Source of the DNA: Achromobacter ruhlandii
GTDB lineage: Bacteria > Pseudomonadota > Gammaproteobacteria > Burkholderiales > Burkholderiaceae_B
Assembly: GCF_902859695.1 (NCBI RefSeq)
Contig: NZ_CADIJL010000007.1
Location: 62,001 to 126,000 of the forward strand
Length of the DNA: 64,000 bases
Direction: 5' to 3'
The position numbers and the translations under genes are program-made. Below are positions 27,552-36,912 of this stretch, in pieces (position 1 is the first letter of the stretch; every line of letters starts with the position of its first letter). The notes below the pieces were generated by a model that was not told where the DNA came from, did no database searches, and worked only from the letters and a program-made list of their open reading frames with translations.

Positions 27552-28191
27552 CGACCGCCATCACCGCCGGATCAAGCGCTATTCCCCCGGCGAGCGCACC
27601 AACCACTGGATCATCGCCCTCACGTTCATCCTGTTGGCGCTGTCCGGGCTGGCGCTGTTCCATCCCTCGATGTTCTGGCTCACCAACCTGTTCGGCGGCG
27701 GTCCCTGGACCCGCATCCTGCATCCGTTCATCGGGCTGGTGATGTTCTTCTGCTTCGTGGTGTTCGCCGGCCACATGTGGCGCCACAACCTGATGACCAA
27801 GGCCGACCGCCAGTGGCTCAGCCAGCTCAACGACGTGGTCGAGAACCGCGAGGACAAGCTGCCCGAGGTCGGCAAGTACAACGCCGGCCAGAAGCTGCTG
27901 TTCTATGTGCTGATCCTGTGCATGCTGGGGCTGTTCGTCAGCGGCATTGTGATCTGGCGCGAATTCTTCGCCTTCTATTTCCCGATCTGGGTGGTGCGCG
28001 CCGCTTCGGTGCTGCATGCCGTTTGTGCATTGGTGCTGATTTGCGCGATCATTGTGCATATTTATGCGGCGATCTGGGTCAAGGGCTCGCTCACGGCGAT
28101 GCTGCGCGGCTACGTGACCGCGGGCTGGGCGTGGAAGCACCACCGCGCCTGGTTCCGGGAACAAATCGGCAAGCAGTCCACGACGAAGTAA
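27544..28191 (+). CDS. fdnI: Formate dehydrogenase cytochrome b556 (gamma) subunit
   Basis: A 215-aa membrane subunit that reduces quinone (E. coli FdnI is 217 aa). Four transmembrane segments: [66 protein letters not shown] and [22 protein letters not shown]. Histidines in segments 1, 2 and 4 are the heme b ligand candidates. It is translationally coupled to fdnH and followed by a strong terminator hairpin at 28265 before fdhE. Confidence 0.95.
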   Translation: MSDDRHHRRIKRYSPGERTNHWIIALTFILLALSGLALFHPSMFWLTNLFGGGPWTRILHPFIGLVMFFCFVVFAGHMWRHNLMTKADRQWLSQLNDVVENREDKLPEVGKYNAGQKLLFYVLILCMLGLFVSGIVIWREFFAFYFPIWVVRAASVLHAVCALVLICAIIVHIYAAIWVKGSLTAMLRGYVTAGWAWKHHRAWFREQIGKQSTTK

Positions 28192-28264
28192 GCGGGCCCC
28201 GCGCGGCGGGCGCCACCTGGCGGCGGTGGCGGCGCCGCCGGGTGGATCCCGCCCGATCCCACCG

Positions 28265-28307
28265 CACGGCTGCCTCCCCCTGTCGGGGCGGCAGCCGTGT
28301 TTGTTTA
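28265..28307 (+). terminator. Strong hairpin terminator/attenuator between fdnI and fdhE
   Basis: CACGGCTGCC (28265-28274) pairs with 28290-28299. After one T/C mismatch, CCCC (28276-28279) pairs with GGGG (28285-28288) around loop CTGTC. The stem is followed by TTTGTTT. It sits 73 bp after the fdnI stop and just before fdhE, so it likely reduces transcription from the structural genes into the accessory and sel genes. Confidence 0.85.
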
Positions 28308-28320
28308 TCTGGAGACGCAA

Positions 28321-29256
28321 TTGCAGCGAATTCTTCCGCGTGGCGAGATCGAGGCGCTCGATCACAACACCATCCCCCGCATCCAGCTGCCGGCGCGCGA
28401 TTCGGTTTTCGCGACGCGCGCGGCACGCCTGCGGCAGCTGGCCGTGGATAGCCCGGTGGCCGACTACCTGCTGCTGATGGCGCGGCTGGTCGACGCCCAG
28501 CACCATGCCCTGCGCGACTGCAACGCGCCGCCGGCCTCGGAAGACCGCATCGCCCTGGCGCAGGCCCATGGCATGCCGCCGTTGCAGGCGGTGGGCTGGC
28601 CGCGCGACCCGCTGTGGCGCGACATCCTGCGCCAACTGGTCGACGAGGTTGCCGGCGGCCAGGACGTGCCGGCCGAGGCCCTGGACGTCTGCGCGGCGTT
28701 GCGCCGCGCGCTCGACGAAGACACCGAATCGCTCGAAGACCTGGCCGAGGCGGTGTTGTCGGAACAGCATCGCGGCGTCGACGGCGCCGCCGCGCCGTTC
28801 GTCATGGCTGCCCTGCAGGTGTACTGGACCGACCTGGCCAGCCGCTTCGACGAAAAGCAACTGCCGGTGGCCTCGCCCTTCGGCGTCTGCCCGGTGTGCG
28901 CCAGCCTGCCGGTGGCCAGCGTGGTGCGCGTGGGCGGGCAGTTCGAGGGCTACCGCTACCTGTGCTGCAGCCTGTGCGCGACCCAGTGGCACATGGTGCG
29001 GGTCAAGTGTTCGCATTGCGAGGATGTCGAGTCCGTGGCCTACCAGGCCATCGAGGGCCGCGCGCCCGCCATCAAGGCCGAGACCTGCGACCGCTGCCAT
29101 ACCTACCGCAAGATCTTCTACCAGGACAAGGACCTGCACGTGGAGCCGGTGGCCGACGACCTCGCCAGCCTGATGCTGGACGTGCTGGTGGGCGAGGCCG
29201 GCTATTCGCGCGCCAGCGGCAATCCGCTGCTGTGGCACGGCGCCGAGGAGGAATAG
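28321..29256 (+). CDS. fdhE: Formate dehydrogenase accessory protein FdhE
   Basis: A 311-aa cytoplasmic rubredoxin-like factor needed for activity of respiratory formate dehydrogenases (E. coli FdhE 309 aa). Zinc/iron-binding CxxC motifs lie in the C-terminal half: [30 protein letters not shown] and [11 protein letters not shown]. The TTG at 28321 is preferred because GGAG lies 5 bp upstream and the product begins [17 protein letters not shown] at 28297 in the same frame falls inside the terminator stem. It is followed 2 bp later by selA. Confidence 0.92.
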   Translation: MQRILPRGEIEALDHNTIPRIQLPARDSVFATRAARLRQLAVDSPVADYLLLMARLVDAQHHALRDCNAPPASEDRIALAQAHGMPPLQAVGWPRDPLWRDILRQLVDEVAGGQDVPAEALDVCAALRRALDEDTESLEDLAEAVLSEQHRGVDGAAAPFVMAALQVYWTDLASRFDEKQLPVASPFGVCPVCASLPVASVVRVGGQFEGYRYLCCSLCATQWHMVRVKCSHCEDVESVAYQAIEGRAPAIKAETCDRCHTYRKIFYQDKDLHVEPVADDLASLMLDVLVGEAGYSRASGNPLLWHGAEEE

Positions 29257-29258
29257 CC

Positions 29259-30719
29259 ATGACCGGGTTCGCCGCCGCCGCCGACATCCCCGCGCTCGAC
29301 CGGCTGCTGAACGCGCCGGCGCTGGCCGCGGCGCTGGACTCGCATGGCCGCACGCAGGTGGTGGCGGCCCTGCGCCGGCACCTGGACGTCCTGCGCCAGC
29401 GCGCCCTGGCCGGCGAGCTGCCGCGCGCGGACCTGGCGGAAGCCGCCGTGGCCGCCGCCGTCGACAGCGCCCTGGCGCGTGCCGCCGCCCCGCGTCTGCG
29501 CGCCGTCTACAACCTGACCGGCACCGTGCTGCACACCAACCTGGGCCGCGCGCTGCTGCCCGACGAGGCGGTGGCCTCGGTGCTGCGCGCGCTGACCACG
29601 CCGGCCAACCTGGAATTCGACCTGGACAGCGGCGGCCGAGGCGACCGCGACGACCTGATCGACGACCTGCTGTGCGAACTGACCGGGGCCGAGGCCGCGA
29701 CGGTGGTCAACAACAACGCCGCCGCCGTGCTGCTGATGCTGAACGCGCTGGCCGACCGCCGCGAGGTGGTGGTGTCGCGCGGCGAGCTGGTCGAGATCGG
29801 CGGCGCCTTCCGCATCCCCGACATCATGAAGCGCGCAGGCGCCAGGCTGGTCGAGGTGGGCACCACCAACCGCACCCACGCCGCCGACTACGAGAACGCC
29901 ATCGGCCCGCGCACCGCGATGCTGATGAAGGTGCATTGCAGCAACTACGCCGTCACCGGCTTCACCAAGAGCGTCGGCGTGGCCGAGGTGGCGGCGCTGG
30001 CGCATGCGCGCGGCCTGCCGGCCACGGTGGACCTGGGCAGCGGCACGCTGGTGGACCTGACCCAGTTCGGCCTGCCGCGCGAGGACACGGTGCGCGAGAC
30101 CATTGCCGCCGGCGCTGACCTGGTCACCTTCAGCGGCGACAAGCTGCTGGGCGGCCCGCAGGCCGGCCTGCTGGTCGGGCGCGCCGACCTGATCCGCAAG
30201 ATCAAGAAGAACCCGCTCAAGCGCGCCCTGCGCGTGGGCAAGCTGACGCTGGCCGCGCTCGAACCGGTATTGCAGCTGTACCGCGCGCCGGAATTCCTGG
30301 CGCAGCGCCTGACCACGCTGCGCCTGCTGACGCGGCCGCAGCGCGAGATCCAGCCGCTGGCCGAGCGCCTGCGCGGCGTGCTGGCGCACGCGGCGGGCGC
30401 GGACTACGAGGTCGAGGCGGTGCCGATGTTCAGCCAGATCGGCAGCGGCGCATTGCCGGTGGACCAGTTGCCCAGTTACGGGCTGGCGGTGCGCTATCGC
30501 GGCAAGGGCCGTCCCGGCCGCCATCTGGACCGCCTGGAGACGCGCTTGCGCAACCTGCCGGTGCCGGTGATCGGCCGTATCGCCGATGATGCGCTGTGGC
30601 TCGACCTGCGCTGCCTGGAGGCGCGCGACGAGGCCGCCTTCACCGCACAACTCGCCGAAAGACGCGCTGAACCCTCCGCCGCGCCATCGGCGCCGCAATC
30701 CGTGGAGCCGCGCGCATGA
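29259..30719 (+). CDS. selA: L-seryl-tRNA(Sec) selenium transferase SelA
   Basis: A 486-aa PLP enzyme converting seryl-tRNA(Sec) to selenocysteinyl-tRNA(Sec) with selenophosphate. The PLP-binding Lys is K295 in [18 protein letters not shown], the same position as in E. coli. Other landmarks: [78 protein letters not shown] and [13 protein letters not shown]. The start follows fdhE by 2 bp and the end overlaps selB by 4 bp (ATGA), so the three genes are one operon. Confidence 0.97.
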   Translation: MTGFAAAADIPALDRLLNAPALAAALDSHGRTQVVAALRRHLDVLRQRALAGELPRADLAEAAVAAAVDSALARAAAPRLRAVYNLTGTVLHTNLGRALLPDEAVASVLRALTTPANLEFDLDSGGRGDRDDLIDDLLCELTGAEAATVVNNNAAAVLLMLNALADRREVVVSRGELVEIGGAFRIPDIMKRAGARLVEVGTTNRTHAADYENAIGPRTAMLMKVHCSNYAVTGFTKSVGVAEVAALAHARGLPATVDLGSGTLVDLTQFGLPREDTVRETIAAGADLVTFSGDKLLGGPQAGLLVGRADLIRKIKKNPLKRALRVGKLTLAALEPVLQLYRAPEFLAQRLTTLRLLTRPQREIQPLAERLRGVLAHAAGADYEVEAVPMFSQIGSGALPVDQLPSYGLAVRYRGKGRPGRHLDRLETRLRNLPVPVIGRIADDALWLDLRCLEARDEAAFTAQLAERRAEPSAAPSAPQSVEPRA

Positions 30720-32653
30720 TCGTCGGCACCGCCGGCCATATCGACCATGGCAAGACCACGCTGGTGCGGGCGCTGACGGGGGTCGACACCGACCGTCTCA
30801 AGGAAGAGAAGGCGCGCGGCATTTCAATCGAACTGGGCTACGCCTACACGCCCCTGCCCAACGGCGACGTGCTGGGCTTCATCGACGTGCCGGGCCACGA
30901 GAAGCTGGTGCACACCATGGCGGCGGGCGCCAGCGGCATCGACTTCGGCCTGCTGGTGGTGGCGGCCGATGACGGCGTCATGCCGCAGACCCGCGAACAC
31001 CTGGCGATCCTGTCGCTGCTGGGCGTGGCGCGCGGCGCGGTGGCCTTGACCAAGGCCGACCGCGCCGACCCGGCCCGGCTGGCGGCGGTGCGCGGCGAGA
31101 TCGCGGCGCTGGCGGCCGACACCTTCCTGCGGGATGCGCCCGTGTTCGAGGTGTGCGCGGCGCGCGTCGGCGACGATGGCGTGGCGCGCCTCAAACAGCA
31201 TCTGGATGAGACGGCGCAGGCGCTGGGCGCGCGCGACGGCGCGGGCCTGTTCCGGCTGGCGGTGGACCGCGTCTTCACGCTGGCCGGCCACGGCACCGTG
31301 GTCACCGGCACCGCGCACGGCGGCCGCGCCCGCGTCGGCGACGACGACGCCGACCTGCGCCTGATGCCGGCGGGCACGCGGGTGCGGGTGCGCGGCATCC
31401 ACGCGCAGAACCAGCCGAGCGAGACCGGCGCGGCTGGCCAGCGCTGCGCGCTGAACCTGGCGGGCATCGACAAGAGCGCCATCACACGCGGCGACTGGAT
31501 TGCCGATGCGCGCTGCTTTCTGCCGTCGCGCCACGTCGATGTGGCCTTGACGCTGCTGCCCTCGGCCGACGCGCCGCTGCGGGCCTGGACGCCGCTGCAC
31601 GTGCACATCGGCGCGGCGCGCCACGTGGCGCACGTGGTGCCGCTGTCGGCCGATGCCTTGGCGCCGGGCCAGTCGGGTTGGGTGCAACTGGTATTCGACG
31701 AATTGGTGTGCGCGATGCCCGGCGACCGCTACATCGTGCGCAATGCGCAGGCCACGCGCACGGTCGGCGGCGGCCGCGTGCTCGATCCGAACGCGCCGGA
31801 CCGCAAGCGCCGCGCGCCGGCGCGGATGCAATGGCTGCAAGGCGTGGCGGAGATGCTGGACGGCGGCGGGCTGCAACCGCTGCTGGCACAGGCCGTGCTT
31901 GGGCTGGACGAGACGGCGCTGCAACGCCTGGCAGGCCGGCCGGTGCGCGAGCTGGCGGCGCCCGACGGCGCGATCTGGATCGAGCCGCGCGCGCCGCAGG
32001 GCGCGCGCACGCTGATCCTGGCCACGCACTGGGAAGCGCTGCGGGCGCGGGTGGAGCAGGCGCTGGCGAACTTTCATCAGGGCGCGCCGGACGAACCCGG
32101 GCCGGACGGCTCGCGCCTGCGCCGCATGGCGCTGCCGGCGGCGCCGGAGGCATTGTGGCAGGGGCTGCTGGACGATCTGCAGCAGCAGGGCCGGGTGTTG
32201 CGCAACGGGCCGTGGCTGCATCTGCCGGGCCACACCGCGGCGCTGGCCGAGGCCGAGGCGCAACTGGCGCAACGCCTGTTGCCGCTGCTGGCCGCGGGCG
32301 CCTACGACCCTCCCTGGGTGCGCGATCTGGCGCGCGCGCAGGGCGAGCCCGAGGAGCGCGTGCGGCAGGTGCTGCGCAAGCTGCTGCGGCGTGGCGAGGT
32401 GGCGCAGGTGGTGAAGGATCTGTTCTATCACCGCGAGCGGGTGGCGGAGCTGGCGGCGCTGGCGGTCGCGCTTGCCGGCAAACCCGAAGGGTTGAACGCG
32501 GCGGCCTTCCGGGATGCCACCGGCCTGGGGCGCAAACGCGCGATCCAGATCCTGGAATTCTTCGATCGGACGGGGCTGACACGGCGGCTGCGTGACACGC
32601 ACGTGCTGCGCACGGACAGCGCGTACCTGGGGGCCGGGCAGGCGGTATCATAG
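30716..32653 (+). CDS. selB: Selenocysteine-specific translation elongation factor SelB
   Basis: A 645-aa specialised EF-Tu-like GTPase that delivers Sec-tRNA to UGA codons at SECIS hairpins. G1 [13 protein letters not shown] (residues 4-16), G2 [12 protein letters not shown]3 DVPGHE and G4 TKAD are present, followed by EF-Tu-like beta domains and a C-terminal tail of winged helices ([50 protein letters not shown]) that bind the SECIS. Length fits the family (614-640 aa). It is coupled to selA and followed by the tRNA-Sec gene 12 bp after the stop. Confidence 0.96.
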   Translation: MIVGTAGHIDHGKTTLVRALTGVDTDRLKEEKARGISIELGYAYTPLPNGDVLGFIDVPGHEKLVHTMAAGASGIDFGLLVVAADDGVMPQTREHLAILSLLGVARGAVALTKADRADPARLAAVRGEIAALAADTFLRDAPVFEVCAARVGDDGVARLKQHLDETAQALGARDGAGLFRLAVDRVFTLAGHGTVVTGTAHGGRARVGDDDADLRLMPAGTRVRVRGIHAQNQPSETGAAGQRCALNLAGIDKSAITRGDWIADARCFLPSRHVDVALTLLPSADAPLRAWTPLHVHIGAARHVAHVVPLSADALAPGQSGWVQLVFDELVCAMPGDRYIVRNAQATRTVGGGRVLDPNAPDRKRRAPARMQWLQGVAEMLDGGGLQPLLAQAVLGLDETALQRLAGRPVRELAAPDGAIWIEPRAPQGARTLILATHWEALRARVEQALANFHQGAPDEPGPDGSRLRRMALPAAPEALWQGLLDDLQQQGRVLRNGPWLHLPGHTAALAEAEAQLAQRLLPLLAAGAYDPPWVRDLARAQGEPEERVRQVLRKLLRRGEVAQVVKDLFYHRERVAELAALAVALAGKPEGLNAAAFRDATGLGRKRAIQILEFFDRTGLTRRLRDTHVLRTDSAYLGAGQAVS

Positions 32654-32665
32654 GCGGGTTTTCGA

Positions 32666-32761
32666 GGAAGGCATCCGTGTCCGGTGGCACGGCCGGGCTT
32701 CAAACCCGGTTGGGGGCGTCAGACGTTCCCAGGTAGGTTCGACTCCTGCTGCCTTCCGCCA
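32666..32761 (+). tRNA. selC: tRNA-Sec (selC), anticodon TCA
   Basis: A 96-nt tRNA gene. The 8-bp acceptor stem GGAAGGCA pairs with TGCCTTCC and is followed by encoded GCCA. The anticodon stem CCGGG/CCCGG has loop CTTCAAA, giving TCA at 32700-32702. A long variable arm (TTGGGGGCGTCAGACGTTCCC) and a T-loop GTTCGAC follow. Layout and many bases match E. coli selC (95 nt). It sits directly behind selB, so the whole Sec decoding apparatus except selD is contiguous. Confidence 0.97.
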
Positions 32762-32957
32762 TTCGTTCCCGCGATGGTCGTTCGGCCAAAAACAGGCGGA
32801 CCGGTCTTGTATTGATGAGTCTGGTTCCTGTGGCCTCGTAATCCAGCGTAGTTTACCGATCCACCCGCGCCTGTTGGACGATGGATCGAATAATCGAAGA
32901 CCCATGGCAAGACCCGGTTCAGGGCGCGAGGATTCACGCGCCTACGCATTACCGGAT

Positions 32958-33992
32958 ATGAACCACGTCGACCCCATTGCGCCACAGATCAGCCTGATCG
33001 TCCCTGTCTATAACTGCGAGCGGTATCTTGCCCACCAACTGGATGCGCTGTTGGGCAATGCCGCGATGAACATGGAGGTGATCGCGGTCGATGATGGTTC
33101 CGCCGATGGCGGCATGGCGATCCTGCAGGCCTATGCCGCCAAGGATGCGCGCCTGCGCATCATCAGGCAGACCCATCTCGGGCAGGGCGCCGCAAGGAAT
33201 GCGGGCTTGCAGGCGGCGCGTGGTACCTGGATCGCATTCGCCGATGCCGATGATGTGTTGCCCGTGGCGGGGCTCGCTGCGTGGTACGAACAGGCCGTCT
33301 CGCAGGATCTGGACGTGTTGATCGGTAACGCATATCGCTTCACGGACACACCCCCTCCCGCGCCCCGGCCCGCGGTCCTGACACGGCAGCCGGTCGCGCG
33401 GACGATGGCCGGCACGGACTGGATCGTCCACTGTGTAGGCGTCGGGGAATGGCCGCACTACGTTTGCCTGCAACTTATCAGGCGTGACCTCATCTGCCGG
33501 CACCGGCTGGCATTCGAACCCACGATATTCCACGAAGACATTCTCTGGACTACCGAGCTCGCCCTTGTTGCCAAGCGGATCGGCTTCGCGCCCGAACCTG
33601 TCTATGGCTATCGCCGCAACCCCGATTCGACAACGCTGTCGACTTCGCCTCAGATCCGCCAGCGGCGCGGCATCAGCTATGTCCATATCATCGGCAGGTT
33701 GCTTGTCCTGTCCTCGCGACGAGAACTCGGCCGCAGGACTCGCATTGCCCTGGTCCGCCACGTTGTGCATGAACTTCTGTGCTTCGTAAGTCTGCTTCGC
33801 AATGACGTGGGCGATCCGCAGATGCGGGCCCACCTTGCGCGCGCCATGCTCGATCTTCGCGCCTGGCCGCGGCTGGTTCGCCACGCACGCGGTATCACCC
33901 AACTCCGACGCCTGCTCAAGGCGTATTGGCGCCTGCGACGGATGGTCCGCGCGGAAAGTCTCGCCGTGGCGGACGTGTCCACCAGGCGGTAG
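32958..33992 (+). CDS. Family-2 glycosyltransferase
   Basis: A 344-aa GT-A fold glycosyltransferase. Seen: ISLIVPVYNCERYLAHQLDALLGN, VIAVDDGSADGGMAILQAYAAKDARLRIIRQTHLGQGAARNAGLQAARGTWIAFADADDVLP, with the DxD-like ADADD metal/nucleotide-sugar site near 93-97, then FHEDILWTTELALVAKRI further down. The Arg-rich C-terminus has no obvious membrane helix. The ATG at 32958 fits the family start; an in-frame ATG at 32904 is possible. It lies alone behind selC, with visibly lower GC than its neighbours, so it may be an insertion. The acceptor is unknown. Confidence 0.82.
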   Translation: MNHVDPIAPQISLIVPVYNCERYLAHQLDALLGNAAMNMEVIAVDDGSADGGMAILQAYAAKDARLRIIRQTHLGQGAARNAGLQAARGTWIAFADADDVLPVAGLAAWYEQAVSQDLDVLIGNAYRFTDTPPPAPRPAVLTRQPVARTMAGTDWIVHCVGVGEWPHYVCLQLIRRDLICRHRLAFEPTIFHEDILWTTELALVAKRIGFAPEPVYGYRRNPDSTTLSTSPQIRQRRGISYVHIIGRLLVLSSRRELGRRTRIALVRHVVHELLCFVSLLRNDVGDPQMRAHLARAMLDLRAWPRLVRHARGITQLRRLLKAYWRLRRMVRAESLAVADVSTRR

Positions 33993-33999
33993 CCAATGC

Positions 34000-34539
34000 C
34001 TACGCGCGCAGCATCCGCGTGACGACGCTGCTGACGTTCTCGGCTTTCCAGTCCAGTGCGCCCAGGTGCCAGTGGCGGATGCTGCCGCCGCGATCGACGA
34101 GGTAGTTGGCGGGCAGGCCGACGGCGTCCCATTTCTTGGAAACGGTGCTGTTGCGGTCGTGCAGCACGGCGCCGGCGACGGGCCATTTGGCCAGGAAGGT
34201 GGTGATCTTGCCGAGGGCTTCGCCGACGTTGACAGCGACCAGGCGCAGGCCTTCCTCGCGGTGGCGCCTGGCCATGGCGGACATCAGGGGGATTTCGTCG
34301 CGGCAGGGGTCGCACCATGTCGCCCAGAAGCTGACGATGACGACATTGCCGCGCCAGTTGGCGAGTTTCTGTTCGCGGCCGGAGAGGTCGGGCAGGGCCA
34401 GGGGCGGGGTAGCGGCGGTCCAGGGCGCCCAGTCGGGGCCGGTGGCGAGCTTGAGGGCGCTGTCGCTGGCGGCGCCCGCCCAGGCAGGCAGGGCCGCCAG
34501 CGACAGGGCGGATTGCAGCAGTTGGCGGCGGCTGAGCAT
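34000..34539 (-). CDS. TlpA-family thioredoxin-like protein, periplasmic
   Basis: A 179-aa exported thiol-disulfide protein. The signal peptide has a twin-arginine-like start (MLSRRQLLQSALSLAALPAWAGA). The thioredoxin fold contains VSFWATWCDPCRDEIPLM with active-site Cys76 and Cys79 (WCDPC) and the cis-Pro region VGLPANYLVDRGGSIRHWHLG. Such proteins usually reduce periplasmic substrates, for example in cytochrome c maturation. It is 12 bp downstream of the transglutaminase-like gene on the same strand and likely co-expressed with it. Confidence 0.87.
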   Translation of the reverse strand: MLSRRQLLQSALSLAALPAWAGAASDSALKLATGPDWAPWTAATPPLALPDLSGREQKLANWRGNVVIVSFWATWCDPCRDEIPLMSAMARRHREEGLRLVAVNVGEALGKITTFLAKWPVAGAVLHDRNSTVSKKWDAVGLPANYLVDRGGSIRHWHLGALDWKAENVSSVVTRMLRA

Positions 34540-34551
34540 GGCGTGGCCCGC

Positions 34552-35649
34552 TCAGGTGGACAGCGGGCGCGCGGTCAGGGTGTAGCGGAAGCTGTCGGGG
34601 TCGAGGCTGTCCAGCCGGCCGTCCGCGGTTTCGCCGTTGGGGTACATCAGGAAGGGCACCGGGCCGTGGGCGGTGCCGGGCAAGGCGACGTCGTGGCCGT
34701 GGTTGTAGGCGACCCAGTTCATTTCCCAGGCGCCGAACAGCATGACGCGGGCGCTGCGCACGCGGGCATCGGTGGCCGGCAGGTCGCCGGGCGGCTCTTC
34801 CAGCATGACCTTGCGCACGTCCGCCGGGTCGACCGGGATCCAGCCGTAGCCGTCGGCGTAGAACTCGGCGCGGCAGTGCTGTGCTTTCGTCACGTCGCCG
34901 GCCTTGCCCAGGCTCTTGAAGCCGAGCTGCGAGTCGGCCACGCGCAGGCCGTAGGCGTCGCGTGCCGGGATTCCGGAAGCGCGCGCCAGGGCCACGAACA
35001 GCGCGTTGATATCGGCGCATTTGCCGTTCAGGTCGTTGGCGGTGAGCATGTAGCGCACGTCGCCGGTGCCGCAGCCGCGGGTGGAGGCGGTGCGGCAGGT
35101 GTTGTCGACCACCCAGTCATAGATCGCCCGGGCCCGCGCCAGCGTGCCGTGGTGACCCTGGGTGATGCGGTCGGCGGTGGTCTTGACGATGCCGTCGGTG
35201 GGCAGCAGTGCGGTCGGCTTAAGGAATTCGCGCAGCGTGGCGGCGCTTTCACGCGGCGCGCCGGGGGGCGGCTGGGTCAGGTCGACGCGGCGGTTGCGGG
35301 TCTGGAAGCGGCTGGTCACCGTGACCTCGCGCGGCGCCTGGGCGTCGGGCCATTGCACGGCGAGCATGCGCACGTCGTAGCCGGGGGCCTGCACCAGCTG
35401 CGCGGCCCCGCCGCCGCTGACCAGCCAGGCGCTTTGCGCGCCGCGCTGGTAACCGGTGTCGGTGGCATAGGGCAGCGGAATCCAGAGGCGCGGGTGGGCG
35501 CCGGGATCGCGGACCTGGATGTGGGTGGTCAGTTCGAAGCCGCGCCAGTCGGCGCTGACGGGCGCCTGTTCGGCGCGGGCGGCCAGGTGCAAGGCGGCCT
35601 GGGCGGCGCACAGCGCGCCCGAGAAACGGAGAAAGTGTCGGCGATCCAT
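34552..35649 (-). CDS. Exported transglutaminase-like protein
   Basis: A 365-aa protein with a Tat-type signal (MDRRHFLRFSGALCAAQAALH) from the ATG at 35649. The N-terminal half is beta-rich. The C-terminal half carries the transglutaminase-like papain-fold triad: Cys in NGKCADINALFVALARASGIPARD, His in AQHCRAEFY and Asp in WIPVDPADVRK. These bacterial proteins are mostly predicted cysteine proteases or amidases. An in-frame upstream start at 35727 lacks a signal sequence. Paired with the TlpA-like gene, which could keep its catalytic Cys reduced (inference). It lies between selC and selD with no known link to selenium. Confidence 0.83.
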   Translation of the reverse strand: MDRRHFLRFSGALCAAQAALHLAARAEQAPVSADWRGFELTTHIQVRDPGAHPRLWIPLPYATDTGYQRGAQSAWLVSGGGAAQLVQAPGYDVRMLAVQWPDAQAPREVTVTSRFQTRNRRVDLTQPPPGAPRESAATLREFLKPTALLPTDGIVKTTADRITQGHHGTLARARAIYDWVVDNTCRTASTRGCGTGDVRYMLTANDLNGKCADINALFVALARASGIPARDAYGLRVADSQLGFKSLGKAGDVTKAQHCRAEFYADGYGWIPVDPADVRKVMLEEPPGDLPATDARVRSARVMLFGAWEMNWVAYNHGHDVALPGTAHGPVPFLMYPNGETADGRLDSLDPDSFRYTLTARPLST

Positions 35650-35783
35650 GAAGCCCTCACGCACGGTGAAGTTTGGCTGTCGGTGCGCCCGGTGGCGGGC
35701 GGCCGTCCGTTGCTGCCCGATCATCATAGGGCCATTCGGGGGCGCGATGCTATCCTTTTCCCATCACTTACGGAGAGACTGAC

Positions 35784-36845
35784 ATGACTCAGGATGCAGC
35801 GTCCGCGGCGGTGCCGCGCTTGACTTCGCTGTCGCACGGCGGCGGCTGCGGTTGCAAGATCGCGCCCGGCGTGCTGTCGCAATTGCTGGCCCGCTTCGGG
35901 CCGGCCGCCAGCTACCCCAACCTGCTGGTGGGCACCGAGACAGCCGACGATGCGGCGGTCTACCGGCTCAACGACGAGCAGGCCCTGATCGCGACCACCG
36001 ACTTCTTCATGCCGATTGTCGACGATCCCTACGACTTCGGCCGCATCGCCGCGACCAACGCGCTGTCGGACGTGTACGCCATGGGCGGCACGCCGATCAT
36101 GGCGCTGGCGATCGTCGGCATGCCCATCAACGTGCTGCCGCACGATGTCATCGCCGAGATCCTGCGCGGCGGCGAATCGGTGTGCAAGGACGCGGGCATT
36201 CCGGTGGCCGGCGGCCACAGCATCGACTCGGTCGAGCCGATCTACGGCCTGGCGGCGATGGGGCTGGTGCATCCGGACCGCATCAAGCGCAACGCCGACG
36301 CGCGCGCCGGCGACGTGCTGGTGCTGGGCAAGGGCCTGGGCGTGGGCATCCTGTCGGCGGCGCTCAAGAAAAACCGGCTGGACGCGGATGGCTACCGCGT
36401 GATGATCGAGACGACCACGCGCCTGAACCGACCGGGCGCGGCGCTCGCGGCGCTGGACGGCGTGCACGCCATCACCGACGTCACCGGCTTCGGCCTGCTT
36501 GGCCACGCGCTGGAAATGGCGCGCGGCGCGGGGCTGACCGCGACCCTGCGGCGCGAGGCCCTGCCGTGGCTGCCGGGCGTGCAGGCTTTGGCCGCCGACG
36601 GCGTGATCACCGGCGCCTCCGGCCGCAACTGGGCCTCGTACGGCGAATCGGTACGGCTGGGGGCGGGCGTGACCGACGTCGAACGGGCATTGCTGACCGA
36701 TCCGCAGACCTCCGGGGGCCTGCTGGTGGCGTGCGCGCCGCAAGCGGCGCAGGCGGTGCTGGACCTGTTCCGCGAGCAGGGCTTCGCCGACGCCGCGGTA
36801 ATCGGCGAGATGACGGCGGGAGACGCGCTGGTGCGCGTGGACTAG
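35784..36845 (+). CDS. selD: Selenide, water dikinase SelD
   Basis: A 353-aa enzyme making selenophosphate from selenide and ATP, the Se donor for SelA. The N-terminal glycine-rich loop [12 protein letters not shown] contains Cys22, Cys24 and Lys25, equivalent to Cys17 and Lys20 of E. coli. Then come DDAAVYRL (metal-binding Asp), [71 protein letters not shown] and [11 protein letters not shown]. Cys, not Sec, occupies the active site. It is separated from selC by three unrelated genes and has its own start with GGAGAG upstream. Confidence 0.97.
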   Translation: MTQDAASAAVPRLTSLSHGGGCGCKIAPGVLSQLLARFGPAASYPNLLVGTETADDAAVYRLNDEQALIATTDFFMPIVDDPYDFGRIAATNALSDVYAMGGTPIMALAIVGMPINVLPHDVIAEILRGGESVCKDAGIPVAGGHSIDSVEPIYGLAAMGLVHPDRIKRNADARAGDVLVLGKGLGVGILSAALKKNRLDADGYRVMIETTTRLNRPGAALAALDGVHAITDVTGFGLLGHALEMARGAGLTATLRREALPWLPGVQALAADGVITGASGRNWASYGESVRLGAGVTDVERALLTDPQTSGGLLVACAPQAAQAVLDLFREQGFADAAVIGEMTAGDALVRVD

Positions 36846-36912
36846 CGGGTCTTGCGGCAACGCTGCCCGGCTTGCCGGCGGCCGGATTCCGATCGGCGCG
36901 CGGCGACGCGGC

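Noticed and set aside
28297..28320. GTG 28297 as fdhE start
   Set aside because: It lies within the terminator stem and has no ribosome-binding site; TTG 28321 has GGAG at good spacing.
27388..29238. 616-codon minus-strand frame opposite fdnI and fdhE
   Set aside because: Antisense shadow; repetitive Gln/His/Arg composition with no recognisable domain.
32666..35649. Genomic island integrated at selC with att sites
   Set aside because: No integrase gene and no repeat of the selC 3' end were found in the window, so only a possible remnant is reported.
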